Below are positions 39,738-51,635 of a stretch of DNA of 64,000 nt, piece after piece. Numbering within the stretch: position 1 is the stretch's first letter; each line of letters opens with the position of its first letter. Source of the stretch: Actinomycetes bacterium (GTDB lineage Bacteria > Actinomycetota > Actinomycetes > Propionibacteriales > Nocardioidaceae). Where the stretch lies: the NCBI GenBank assembly GCA_023460975.1, contig JAEWOG010000067.1, positions 124,001-188,000 of the forward strand. Reading direction: 5' to 3'. Made by a program: the position numbers and the translations under genes. The notes below the pieces were generated by a model. That model made no database searches. It saw only the letters and a program-made list of their open reading frames with translations, and was not told where the DNA came from.

Positions 39738-39797
39738 GCCTCACGGCTCCAGAGCATGCGCCATCCCCTCGTCGCCCGTCGGGCCGAGGGGTTTTTT
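39736..39797 (+). terminator. ilvB attenuator with intrinsic terminator
   Basis: The terminator CCCCTCG (39765-39771) pairs with CGAGGGG (39785-39791) around GCCC-GTC-GGGC, followed by TTTTTT (39792-39797). Upstream, GAGCC/GGCTC (39736-39749) forms a small hairpin, and GGCGTATGC (39724-39732) can pair with GCATGCGCC (39754-39762). These give alternative folds typical of attenuation. Confidence 0.8.
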
Positions 39798-39829
39798 GTT
39801 GGTCAGACGACGTTGAGGAATGTGGAGAG

Positions 39830-43286
<3,457 letters not shown>

Positions 43287-43304
43287 TCTGCTCCGAAGCC
43301 AGGC

Positions 43305-43341
43305 CCCAGACCCGGTGACCGCGATGGTCACCGGGTCTGGG
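43305..43341 (+). terminator. Terminator after ilvBNC
   Basis: A perfect 16-bp stem (43305-43320 with 43326-43341) with a 5-nt loop, 18 nt after the ilvC stop, followed by ACCATTTGG. Confidence 0.9.
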
Positions 43342-43395
43342 ACCATTTGGGGGAGGGCAGGCAGTCTGAAGGCCCATGATTCAGGGGGATTTTGG

Positions 43396-44373
43396 ATGAC
43401 CGCGCAGGACCCGACGACTGTGCGACGCAGGATCTCCTTCCTGCTCCCCGTCTACAACGAAGCGCTGGGGATCGAGACTTTCCACGCTGCCTTGAGCGAG
43501 ACGGCGCAGGTGCTCGAGGAGCGTTACGACGTCAACTTCATCTACGTCGATGACGGCTCCAAGGACGACTCGTTGGAGCGGCTGCTGGCGATGCGTGAGG
43601 TTGACGACCGGGTCTGCGTGGTGGGTCTCTCGCGCAACTTCGGCCACCAGAAGGCCGTGACCGCCGCACTGGATGCCTGCGACGCCGACGCGGCGATCAT
43701 CATGGACACCGACCTGCAGGACCCGCCCGCCGTCTGTCTCGAGCTCGTGGCGAAATGGGAGGAGGGCGCGGACGTCGTCTACGCCCAGCGACGCTCACGA
43801 GACGACAGCCTGTTCAAGCGCGCCACGGCCAACGCCTTCTACCGGCTCCTGGCCCGACTCGCGTCGATCGAGATTCCCCGCAACACCGGCGACTTCCGGC
43901 TTCTCGACCGCAAGGTGGTCGCCGAGATCGGCCGCTACCGCGAGCACAACCGGTTCCTGCGCGGGTTGGTCTCGCACGTCGGATTCCGCCAAGAGGCGGT
44001 GCTCTTCGACCGTGACGCCCGCTTCGCCGGGACGACGGGCTACCCGCTGAAGAAGATGCTGCAGTTCGCGGGCGACGGAATCTTCGCCTTCTCCACGACC
44101 CCGTTGATCGTCATCACCAGGATCGGGTTCGTCTTCTCGTTGCTCAGCATGGTGGGCGTCGTGTACGCACTCGTGGTCCGGCTGGTCACGCCGGAGAACG
44201 CCGTCCCGGGGTGGGCGTTCCTGGCGATCGTCGTGCTCATGATGGGCGGCATCCAGATCTCGATGCTCGGCATCCTGGGCTCCTACCTGGGCCGCGTCTA
44301 CACGGAGGTGCAGAACCGTCCCCTGTACGCCGTGTCGGTGCGAGCGGGGGACCCGTCCGGCGGCGCGGAGTGA
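43396..44373 (+). CDS. Family 2 glycosyltransferase, polyprenyl-phosphate sugar synthase type (GtrB/DPM1-like)
   Basis: Transfers a sugar from a nucleotide donor to polyprenyl phosphate at the inner membrane face. It has 325 residues. GT2 motifs are SFLLPVYNEALGIETF, IYVDDGSKDDSLERL and MDTDLQDPP (metal-binding DxD). Two C-terminal membrane helices (TTPLIVITRIGFVFSLLSMV and AFLAIVVLMMGGIQISMLGI) mark the GtrB-type subgroup. AGGGGGA precedes ATG 43396. It overlaps the GtrA gene, and a large GT-C gene follows, completing a three-part Gtr-like glycosylation set. Confidence 0.88.
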   Translation: MTAQDPTTVRRRISFLLPVYNEALGIETFHAALSETAQVLEERYDVNFIYVDDGSKDDSLERLLAMREVDDRVCVVGLSRNFGHQKAVTAALDACDADAAIIMDTDLQDPPAVCLELVAKWEEGADVVYAQRRSRDDSLFKRATANAFYRLLARLASIEIPRNTGDFRLLDRKVVAEIGRYREHNRFLRGLVSHVGFRQEAVLFDRDARFAGTTGYPLKKMLQFAGDGIFAFSTTPLIVITRIGFVFSLLSMVGVVYALVVRLVTPENAVPGWAFLAIVVLMMGGIQISMLGILGSYLGRVYTEVQNRPLYAVSVRAGDPSGGAE

Positions 44374-44822
44374 GCGCCGTGGCTCAGACGAGGCCGGACT
44401 CCACAGGCTCACGGGCCAAGCGCTTCGCGGCGGTGGGCGTGGTCAACACGCTGATCGACCTCGGGTTGTACGCGCTGCTGACCAGCTTTGGTCTGGGGTT
44501 CATCCTCGCCAACTTCATCTCGACGTCGGCGGGCATGACGTTCGGCTTCTTTGCTCACCGCAGCTATTCGTTCCGCTCCGACGCTCACTTGGTGCGCAGT
44601 GCCCTGACCTTCGTGGCCACGACGGGTGTGGGCCTGTGGGTGGTGCAGCCCGCGATCATCTGGATCGCCGCCAACGGGCTGACCGCGGTTGCTGGGGAGT
44701 CGGCTCTCACCGAGGTCTGGCTGCCGAAGTTGGCCGCGATCTCGGTGGGGCTCGTGTGGAACTTCGTGCTCTACCAGGTGGTCGTCTTCGGCCGTGGGGG
44801 TGAGACGCATGAGCGGGGCTGA
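44370..44822 (+). CDS. GtrA-family membrane protein (lipid-linked sugar flippase)
   Basis: Small membrane protein of 150 residues with four helices: AAVGVVNTLIDLGLYALLTS, ILANFISTSAGMTFGFFAHR, ALTFVATTGVGLWVVQPAII and AAISVGLVWNFVLYQVVVF. The GtrA family is proposed to flip polyprenyl-linked sugars to the outer face. GTG 44370 overlaps the upstream stop by 4 nt, and the end overlaps the next gene by 14 nt. Confidence 0.88.
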   Translation: MSAVAQTRPDSTGSRAKRFAAVGVVNTLIDLGLYALLTSFGLGFILANFISTSAGMTFGFFAHRSYSFRSDAHLVRSALTFVATTGVGLWVVQPAIIWIAANGLTAVAGESALTEVWLPKLAAISVGLVWNFVLYQVVVFGRGGETHERG

Positions 44823-46476
44823 GCCGGCAGACGCACCTGCCGCCGAGCGGCTCGGCCTGTGGGGACGCCTCCGCGAGGCGGGCGAGGGCAGGCTGCTGCC
44901 TGCGGTCGTGTCGTGGCTGTGCTGCATCGTGCTCGGCTGGTTCGTGGCCGGGGTGCTCGTGGCGCCGGTCGCCGCGAGCACGATCTACCCGCGCTGGCAG
45001 GCCCTGGTCGGGGCTGCCGTGCTGGTGGTGGGCGTGATCGTGGCCGTGGGGCTCTCCGGAGGACTCGTCCGCTGGCTCGAGCAGCACCCCTGGGTGCGCC
45101 GCGGTCTGGGACTGCTGTGGCTGACGGCTCTGGGCGCAACGATGGTGCGCGTGGGGCTGGCGATCTGGGCGCCCACCGGCTGGGACTCGGCCATGGTCGA
45201 GGAGTGGTCGTACGGGATGGTCCACGGCGGGGCGGACAGCGAAACCTTGTCCTGGATGATCAACCTGTACCCCAACAACTCGCTGCTGGTCGCCGCGCTC
45301 ACGCGGTGGTACGAGCTGTGCGCCGCAGTCGGCATCACGGGGCGAGCCACGGGCGCGGTGCTCATCACCGCCATGGCGATGACGGCCGCCTTCGCGATCG
45401 GTTACCTGACCACCCGACGGGTGGCGGGCCCGACCGCGGGCTACGTGTACGCAGTCCTGCTCACCCCCTTCTTGGCCGTCAGCCCGTACGCAGCGGTGGC
45501 CTACTCGGACACGATCGGCATGCTCTTCCCGATCACGATCATCTACCTCTTCGTCCGACTGCTCGACGCGGACCGGCTGTGGGTCCGCGGCCTCCTGTGG
45601 CTCGGGATCGGTGTTGTCTTCCACCTTGGCTACCAGGTCAAGCCGACCGTGCTCTTCGCCTTGTTGGCCGTGATCGGTGGCGGGATCGCGGTGACCAACT
45701 GGCGGCGTTGGACGCGCCCCGATCTGGTGCGCCGTGCCACCGCCGCGGTGGCCCTGGCGGCGGGTGTGGGGGTCTCCGTCGTGGGGTCGAACCTGCTCAT
45801 CTCGCCCTTCGGGTTCGCACCCGAGGGGGAGGAGGTCGAGCATGCGATGCCGTTCACCCACTTCCTCAACATGGGTGCGGTGCGGGTTGAGACGCCCTAC
45901 GGGACCCACCGCTGGGGTGGCTACAACCATCCCGATGTCGTCGAGATGATCAACCTGCCTCCCGAGGAGCGTTCCGAGCACGCTGTCGACAGCTATCTGC
46001 AGCGCGTCGAGGCGATGGGGCCGTACGGCTATGCGGAGTTCCTCAACGACAAGGGCAACTGGGTCTTCGGCGACGGCAGCTTCTTTGCGTACGGCGAGGG
46101 GACCATGTCCGCCCCGGACCCGGGCTGGGTCCGCAACGATGCTCGAAGCACCGCGATCCGAGACTGGGTCAACCTGCACGGGGCCCACTATCCGACGGTG
46201 CTGCTCGGGTGGCAGGTGCTGTGGCTGGCGGTGCTCGTGCTGCTCGTGGCGCCGGTGGTGGCGTGGCCACGGGGCATGTTCAACCTGCCGAGTGCAGCCA
46301 TGCGCCTGTCGTTGGTCGGGTTGCTGGTGTTCCTGCTGCTCTTCGAGGCTCGCCCGCGCTACTTGTACCTCTACCTGCCGGTCTTCGTGGCGCTGTCGTC
46401 TCTGACTGCTGTTCGTGTGGCGGGGACGCTGCGACGTCGGTCGGCTCCGGAACAAAGCGCCCCCGTCGAGGGTTGA
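44809..46476 (+). CDS. Polytopic membrane protein, probable GT-C glycosyltransferase
   Basis: A 555-residue protein with about ten to eleven hydrophobic helices and a ~130-residue extracytoplasmic loop before the last ones (SPFGFAPEGEEVEHAM to HGAHYPTV). The first external loop carries acidic residues after helix 2 (APTGWDSAMVEEWSYG), as the catalytic Asp does in GT-C enzymes. No close family is recognised. Its place right after GtrB- and GtrA-like genes makes it the likely outer-face transferase that moves a lipid-linked sugar to a wall polymer. ATG 44809 overlaps gtrA by 14 nt. Confidence 0.65.
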   Translation: MSGAEPADAPAAERLGLWGRLREAGEGRLLPAVVSWLCCIVLGWFVAGVLVAPVAASTIYPRWQALVGAAVLVVGVIVAVGLSGGLVRWLEQHPWVRRGLGLLWLTALGATMVRVGLAIWAPTGWDSAMVEEWSYGMVHGGADSETLSWMINLYPNNSLLVAALTRWYELCAAVGITGRATGAVLITAMAMTAAFAIGYLTTRRVAGPTAGYVYAVLLTPFLAVSPYAAVAYSDTIGMLFPITIIYLFVRLLDADRLWVRGLLWLGIGVVFHLGYQVKPTVLFALLAVIGGGIAVTNWRRWTRPDLVRRATAAVALAAGVGVSVVGSNLLISPFGFAPEGEEVEHAMPFTHFLNMGAVRVETPYGTHRWGGYNHPDVVEMINLPPEERSEHAVDSYLQRVEAMGPYGYAEFLNDKGNWVFGDGSFFAYGEGTMSAPDPGWVRNDARSTAIRDWVNLHGAHYPTVLLGWQVLWLAVLVLLVAPVVAWPRGMFNLPSAAMRLSLVGLLVFLLLFEARPRYLYLYLPVFVALSSLTAVRVAGTLRRRSAPEQSAPVEG

Positions 46477-46483
46477 GCTGGCC

Positions 46484-47188
46484 ATGCGCATCAACATCTG
46501 GTCCGACATCGTGTGTCCGTGGTGCTACATCGGAAAGCGTCGTCTCGAGACGGCGCTGGCCGACTTCCCGCACGCGGACGAGGTGGAGATCCAGTGGCAC
46601 TCCTACCTGCTCGACCCCACGGCGCCGGCGGTGCCGACCGAGACTGTCGCCGAGTCCTTGGGGCGCAAGTACGGGGGAGGCCCGCAGGCGGGACGCGAGA
46701 TGATCTCCCGCGTCGTGGACGTCGCCGCGCAGGAGGGCATGGCGTGGCGCTACGAGGAGGCCATGCACGTCAGCACCGTGGACGCGCACCGGCTGTTGCA
46801 CCTGGCCTTCGCCGAGGGTGGCGCGGCGTTGCAGGGCGCACTCAAGGAGGCGCTGTTCGACGCCAACTTCGGCCAGGCGCGCAACATCGGCGACCCGGCC
46901 GTACTCACCGACATCGCGACCTCCGTGGGGCTGGTGGGGGAGCGGGTGAGCGAGGTGCTCCAGGGCACCGACTACGCGGCCGAGGTCGAGGCGGACGTGG
47001 CGGCAGCGCGGGCGTACGGCGCCACTGGCGTCCCCTTCTACGTCGTCGACGAGAAGTACGGGGTCTCCGGCGCCCAACCGGCCAAGGTGTTCACCCAGGT
47101 GCTCGAGCGGGCGTGGGCCGACTCTCGACCTTCGATCGACATCGTGGCGAGCGGTGAGGAGTGCGGCCCCGACGGCTGCGCCATCTGA
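46484..47188 (+). CDS. DsbA-family (FrnE-like) thioredoxin-fold oxidoreductase
   Basis: Cytoplasmic thioredoxin-fold protein of 234 residues. Active-site CPWC at 11-14 (SDIVCPWCYIGKRRLE), cis-Pro in TGVPFYVVDEKYGVSGAQP, and a helical insert (~60-170). The group includes FrnE and 2-hydroxychromene-2-carboxylate isomerase-like proteins. The intact CxxC argues for a redox role. A C-terminal ECGPDGC pair could be a second redox site. ATG 46484 lies 7 nt after the preceding stop. Confidence 0.9.
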   Translation: MRINIWSDIVCPWCYIGKRRLETALADFPHADEVEIQWHSYLLDPTAPAVPTETVAESLGRKYGGGPQAGREMISRVVDVAAQEGMAWRYEEAMHVSTVDAHRLLHLAFAEGGAALQGALKEALFDANFGQARNIGDPAVLTDIATSVGLVGERVSEVLQGTDYAAEVEADVAAARAYGATGVPFYVVDEKYGVSGAQPAKVFTQVLERAWADSRPSIDIVASGEECGPDGCAI

Positions 47189-47223
47189 CCGAGCCACCTG
47201 ACTGAGCCACCCGACCGAGCCAT
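47185..47223. repeat. 13-bp tandem repeat x3 at the DsbA-family stop
   Basis: CTGACCGAGCCAC (47185), CTGACTGAGCCAC (47198) and CCGACCGAGCCAT (47211). The stop codon TGA is within the first copy. Confidence 0.85.
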
Positions 47224-47285
47224 CTCACGGCGCCGAGTGCGTGAGACGGCAGGCGGAGCACCTGCGGCTGAGCAATACTCCCGCC

Positions 47286-48320
47286 ATGAGTCGTCTCGAG
47301 GGGTCCTCACGCATCGCCGGTGTCGACCTGGCGCGTGGCCTTGCGCTCGTGTCGATGTTCGTCGCCCACACTGCGCCCACAGGGGGCCCGGCAGACGTGC
47401 TTGCGCTGTCGGAGTACCTGACGTTCCCACTGTTCGCGATGCTGGTGGGCGTCGGAGCGCAACTGGGTGCCCGGGCGCACGGTGCCCGCAGGCACCTGGT
47501 GAGCACGTGCGTCCACGCCGTGGCTCTGCTGGGGCTGGGCTGGTTGCTCGATCAGGCGGGTGCCCAGGTCATCATCGTCCTCGCCCCCTTGGGCGTGCTG
47601 ACGCTCCTGATGTGGTTCATCGTCCGACTGCCGACCTGGGCGGTGGCCGCGGTGGGTGCGACGGCCGCAGCCCTCGCCCCGTGGGTCGCTGAGTCCACCG
47701 AACCTGTCCGGACTCGCCTGATGATGGAGCAGTCGCCCGCGCTGTGGTGGTTCGAACTGCTGGCCAGCGACAGCTATCCCCAGATCGTGCTGGTCCTCAT
47801 GGCGTGCGCCGGCGTGCTCCTGACCCGCCTCCTGCTGCCCGCGACGGGCGTGCGGCGAGTGCCCGCCGCCGTCGCCGCCGTGGTGTTCCTGGCCCTCGCC
47901 GCGGCCTGGCGCGTGGCTGATCTGGTGGGCGTCGTCGACCTGATCGCGTACGAGACGGTGTGGCCGGTGCTGGCCTTCGACCTGTGTCTGGCCGCGGCGC
48001 TCGTCGCCGGCTGCCTGGTCATCGGCGCCATGGACCAGGGCGGTGTGCGCGCGCTGGTGCGCACCGTCGCGGACGCCGGGTCGATGACGCTGACGCTGTA
48101 CGCCCTGCACGTCGTATGGCTGGCCTGGTGGGTCCGAGTGCTGCGTCCGGCCCTGAGCGACGACGCCTGGCTGAACGTCGTGGGCATGACCGTGGGCGCC
48201 CTGGTGCTGGCGGCAGTGTGGACGCGGCTGCCCTGGCCGGCCCGGTGGCGTCGCGGCCCCGTCGAAGGCATGCTGGCCCAGACCGTGGCCGCGCTCGAGG
48301 GTCGTCGAGCCTCGGCGTGA
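47286..48320 (+). CDS. Heparan-alpha-glucosaminide N-acetyltransferase-like/DUF418-type membrane protein
   Basis: Membrane protein of 344 residues with about nine to ten helices. The opening RIAGVDLARGLALVSMFVAH is the signature of the HGSNAT/DUF1624-DUF418 group of membrane acyltransferases. A late helix carries YALHVVWLAWWVR, with a His that is conserved in such proteins. The acceptor is unknown; modification of surface sugars would fit the neighbouring Gtr-like genes. ATG 47286 follows AATACT by 6 nt and may be leaderless. The in-frame ATG-less upstream part is not hydrophobic. Confidence 0.75.
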   Translation: MSRLEGSSRIAGVDLARGLALVSMFVAHTAPTGGPADVLALSEYLTFPLFAMLVGVGAQLGARAHGARRHLVSTCVHAVALLGLGWLLDQAGAQVIIVLAPLGVLTLLMWFIVRLPTWAVAAVGATAAALAPWVAESTEPVRTRLMMEQSPALWWFELLASDSYPQIVLVLMACAGVLLTRLLLPATGVRRVPAAVAAVVFLALAAAWRVADLVGVVDLIAYETVWPVLAFDLCLAAALVAGCLVIGAMDQGGVRALVRTVADAGSMTLTLYALHVVWLAWWVRVLRPALSDDAWLNVVGMTVGALVLAAVWTRLPWPARWRRGPVEGMLAQTVAALEGRRASA

Positions 48321-48487
48321 ATCAGCCCCGCGCCGCCTGACGTGGCGGGCGTGGGACCGAATCGCCGGGCGTGCTGTGCTGGGCTAGGCTGGGTCCCAGC
48401 ACAGCGTCGTGCCGGGCCCGCGCCCCCGATCGGGGTTGCCACGGACCACTGGTTCTCATCCGCCCCACCTCACGAGGAACTTTCGCT

Positions 48488-50074
48488 GTGACCAAGCCTG
48501 TCGTACTCATCGCAGAAGAGCTCAGCCCCGCGACGCTCGAGGCCCTCGGCCCCGACTTCGAGATCCGTCACTGCAACGGCGCCGACCGCGCCGAGCTGTT
48601 GCCCGCGATCGCCGACGTCGACGCCATCCTGGTGCGCTCCGCCACCAAGGTGGACGCCGAGGCGCTCGCCGCCGCCAAGAACCTCAAGGTCGTGGCCCGT
48701 GCCGGCGTTGGCCTCGACAACGTCGACGTGAAGGCCGCCACCCAGGCTGGCGTCATGGTCGTCAACGCGCCGACCTCCAACATCGTCTCCGCCGCGGAGC
48801 TCGCCGTCGCCCTCATGCTGGCGGCGGCCCGTCACATCAGCCCGGCGCACGCCGCGCTGAAGAACGGCGAGTGGAAGCGCTCGAAGTACACCGGCATCGA
48901 GCTGTACGAGACCACCGTCGGCATCGTGGGTCTGGGCCGCATCGGCGTCCTGGTCGCCCAGCGTCTGTCCGCCTTCGGGATGAAGGTCATCGCGTACGAC
49001 CCGTACGTGCAGGCCGGCCGCGCCGCGCAGATGGGCGTGCGCCTCGTGGACCTCGACACGCTGTTGGCCGAGGCCGACTTCATGAGCGTCCACCTCCCCA
49101 AGACCCCCGAGACCGTGGGTCTCATCGGTGCCGAGCAGCTCGCCAAGGCCAAGTCCAACCTGGTGCTGGTCAACGCCGCCCGCGGTGGCATCGTCGACGA
49201 GGCGGCGCTCTACGACGCCCTCAAGACGGGGCGCATCGCGGCTGCCGGCCTGGACGTCTTCGCGACCGAGCCGTGCACCGACTCGCCGCTCTTCGAGCTG
49301 GAGAACGTCGTGGCCACCCCCCACCTCGGGGCCTCCACCGACGCCGCCCAGGAGAAGGCGGGCATCGCCGTGGCCAAGTCGGTGCGCCTCGCCCTGTCGG
49401 GCGAGCTCGTGCCCGACGCGGTCAACGTCCAGGGTGGGGTCATCGCCGAGGACGTGCGCCCCGGCATCGCCCTGACCGAGAAGCTCGGCCGCGTCTTCAC
49501 GGCACTGGCTGGCGAGGTCGCGCAGTCGCTCGACGTCGAGGTGCGCGGTGAGATCACCGAGTACGACGTCAAGGTGCTGGAGCTCGCCGCCCTCAAGGGT
49601 GTCTTCACCGACATCGTCGAGGACCAGGTCTCGTACGTGAACGCGCCCCTGCTGGCTGCGGAGCGCGGCGTGGCCGTGCGACTGGTGACGGAGTCGGAGT
49701 CGGTCGACCACCGCAACCTGATCACCCTGCGCGGTGCGCTCGCCGACGGCTCGCAGGTGTCGGTCTCCGGCACGCTGGTGGGCATCGGGCAGCGTGAGCG
49801 CCTGGTCGAGGTCAACGGCTTCGACGTCGACATCGAGCCGACCGAGCACCTGGCGTTCTTCACCTACGCCGACCGTCCCGGCATGGTGGGCACCGTCGGT
49901 GGCCTCCTCGGCGAGGCCGGCGTCAACATCGCGGGCATGCAGGTGGCCCGCGACGCCAAGGGCGGCCACGCCCTGGTGGCGCTGTCGGTCGACTCGGCGA
50001 TCCCTGTCGAGTCGCTCAGCGCGATCGAGGGCGCCATCGACGCGGCCACGGTCCGCGCGGTCGACCTGGTCTGA
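48488..50074 (+). CDS. serA: D-3-phosphoglycerate dehydrogenase
   Basis: NAD-dependent first step of serine synthesis. It has 528 residues, the long type I form: catalytic/NAD domain (VGIVGLGRIGVLVAQRL, ~145; RARGGIVDE-like VNAARGGIVDE; catalytic His in ATPHLGASTDAAQEKA), an intervening ASB domain (~320-450) and a C-terminal ACT domain (AFFTYADRPGMVGTVGGLL) for serine feedback. GAGGAA supports GTG 48488. TAGGCT at 48384 is a possible -10, about 100 nt upstream. A strong hairpin follows. Confidence 0.96.
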   Translation: MTKPVVLIAEELSPATLEALGPDFEIRHCNGADRAELLPAIADVDAILVRSATKVDAEALAAAKNLKVVARAGVGLDNVDVKAATQAGVMVVNAPTSNIVSAAELAVALMLAAARHISPAHAALKNGEWKRSKYTGIELYETTVGIVGLGRIGVLVAQRLSAFGMKVIAYDPYVQAGRAAQMGVRLVDLDTLLAEADFMSVHLPKTPETVGLIGAEQLAKAKSNLVLVNAARGGIVDEAALYDALKTGRIAAAGLDVFATEPCTDSPLFELENVVATPHLGASTDAAQEKAGIAVAKSVRLALSGELVPDAVNVQGGVIAEDVRPGIALTEKLGRVFTALAGEVAQSLDVEVRGEITEYDVKVLELAALKGVFTDIVEDQVSYVNAPLLAAERGVAVRLVTESESVDHRNLITLRGALADGSQVSVSGTLVGIGQRERLVEVNGFDVDIEPTEHLAFFTYADRPGMVGTVGGLLGEAGVNIAGMQVARDAKGGHALVALSVDSAIPVESLSAIEGAIDAATVRAVDLV

Positions 50075-50087
50075 CGTACCTCACGAT

Positions 50088-50119
50088 CGGCCCGGTGGCG
50101 CTCACGCGCCGCCGGGCCG
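50088..50119. terminator. Terminator between convergent serA and mocR-like genes
   Basis: CGGCCCGG (50088-50095) pairs with CCGGGCCG (50112-50119), with further pairing inside. It lies in the 53-nt convergent gap. Confidence 0.75.
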
Positions 50120-50127
50120 TTCGTCGT

Positions 50128-51573
50128 TCAGGCGATGAGCACTCGGTTGGTCTCTGCCGTCGGGGCGCTCGGGTAGGGGGTCAGGTCGGCCCAGGCGGCG
50201 GCGATGCGCTGCACCGCGGTGCGCAACGCGTCGGGGGACTGGGTCCACGGGATCCGTACGAACCGGTCGAGGCCGCCCTCGACGGCGAAGACGCTCCCGG
50301 GGGCGACGACGGCCCCGCGCTCCTGCGCGGCCTGGACCAGGCGCAGCGCGCCCGGTCGGGGCAACTCGCACCACAGCGCCAAACCCCCCGAGGGCAGGAC
50401 GAAACGCCACTCGGGCAGCAGGTCGGTCACGGCCTGGGCGAGCGCGGCGCGCTGCTCGGCGAGGCGGGCGCGGTGATGGGCGAGGAGTTCGCCGTCGTCG
50501 GCCAGCAGGTGCGCCAGAGCCAGCTGGTCCACCACCGGGCACCCCAGGTCCAGGCCGACGCGTGCCGTGACGAGAGCGTCGAGGGTCTCCTCCTGGGCGC
50601 GGATCCAGCCCAGCCGCAACCCGCCCCAGTGGCTCTTGCTGGCGCTGCCGATGGTGACGGCGTCGGGCGCGTACGCCGCGAACGGCCGCGGCATCGACTC
50701 CGCCAGCCCGGGGTCGAGTGCCAGGGCCTGGTGCGCCTCGTCGATCACGGCGACGGTGCGGGCGCGCGACAGGGACGAGGCCAGCGCCTCGCGTTCGGCA
50801 TCGCCCATGAGGTGTCCGGTCGGGTTCTGGAAGTCGGGGATCAGATAGGTCACCCGGGCCGAGGAGTGGCGAACGGTCGCGACCATGGCATCGAGGTCCC
50901 AGCCGCCGGGATCCACGGGGGCGGGCACCAGTCGGGCCCCGGCCGTGGCCAGCGCTTGGGTGGCGTTGGGGTAGGTCGGCGACTCGACGACCACGCGGTC
51001 GCCGGGCCGGGTCAGCGCCTGGGCGATGACGGTGGCCGCCGACAGCGCGCCGGGGGTGACCATGATCTGGCCGGGGGAGGTCGGCACCCCGCGGCGGGCG
51101 TACGACTCGGCGATGGCTTCGCGCAGCCCGTCCACGCCCAGCGGGAAGTAGCCGGTCCCCGAGAGGTAGGCGGGGAGCTCGCGCACGGCCTCCGCGTACG
51201 CGGCTGCGACGCCGGGGGGTGCGGAGGGGGCAGCGCAGTTGAGGTCGATCACGTCGGGGTCGGCGCTCATCGGGAGCAGGGCCCGGTCGTGGGCTCGGCT
51301 GCGCCCGCCCGGGACCCGGGTCCGGGTGCCGGAGCCGCGGCGGGCCTCGGCGTATCCCGATTCGCACAGTTCGGCGTACGCCCGCGTGACGGTCGTGCGG
51401 GACACGTCGAGTGCGGCTGTGAGGGAGCGCTCGCTCGGCAGGCGGACGTCGAGGCTGATGCGACCGTCCCCGATGAGCAGTCGGAGCGCTTCGGCCAGGC
51501 CGAGGTAGGCGGGGGAGCGGTCGAACTCGCCGACCAGAGTGGCTACGCGCGTGGCGCTGATGGTGGCGCTCAT
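50128..51573 (-). CDS. MocR-family regulator (GntR HTH + aminotransferase-like), YczR-like
   Basis: PLP-binding transcription factor of 481 residues. The GntR winged helix (~15-85) is LPSERSLTAALDVSRTTVTR and ELCESGYAEARRGSGT. A type I aminotransferase-like domain (~105-480) has VTPGALSAATVIAQAL, LIPDFQNPTGHLM and the PLP lysine in GSASKSHWGGLRLGW. It is divergent from a YczE-type membrane gene, the pairing that defines the YczR subgroup, and probably controls it via sites in the 62-nt gap. ATG 51573 is preferred to GTG 51582. Confidence 0.92.
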   Translation of the reverse strand: MSATISATRVATLVGEFDRSPAYLGLAEALRLLIGDGRISLDVRLPSERSLTAALDVSRTTVTRAYAELCESGYAEARRGSGTRTRVPGGRSRAHDRALLPMSADPDVIDLNCAAPSAPPGVAAAYAEAVRELPAYLSGTGYFPLGVDGLREAIAESYARRGVPTSPGQIMVTPGALSAATVIAQALTRPGDRVVVESPTYPNATQALATAGARLVPAPVDPGGWDLDAMVATVRHSSARVTYLIPDFQNPTGHLMGDAEREALASSLSRARTVAVIDEAHQALALDPGLAESMPRPFAAYAPDAVTIGSASKSHWGGLRLGWIRAQEETLDALVTARVGLDLGCPVVDQLALAHLLADDGELLAHHRARLAEQRAALAQAVTDLLPEWRFVLPSGGLALWCELPRPGALRLVQAAQERGAVVAPGSVFAVEGGLDRFVRIPWTQSPDALRTAVQRIAAAWADLTPYPSAPTAETNRVLIA

Positions 51574-51620
51574 AGAGGCCACTTTTCCTCAATTGGCTAT
51601 TCGTGACAAGGCCAATCAGC
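51574..51620. promoter_or_regulatory. Candidate MocR operators
   Basis: On the minus strand the gap holds two direct repeats, TTGGCCTTG (51608-51616) and GTGGCCTCT (51574-51582). An ATTGGC/GCCAAT inverted pair spans 51593-51617. Direct plus inverted half-sites are usual for MocR regulators. Confidence 0.5.
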
Positions 51621-51622
51621 GG

Positions 51623-51628
51623 CACAAT
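51623..51628 (+). promoter_or_regulatory. -10-like CACAAT, leaderless start of yczE-like gene
   Basis: CACAAT is followed by 7 nt and then ATG 51636. It is the same hexamer as upstream of ligA. Confidence 0.5.
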
Positions 51629-51635
51629 GGACTGC

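Noticed and set aside
48321..48487. Attenuation-type leader upstream of serA
   Set aside because: A TAGGCT hexamer and a short GGGTCCCAGC-type stem are present, but no reading frame rich in Ser codons and no terminator with a T-run.
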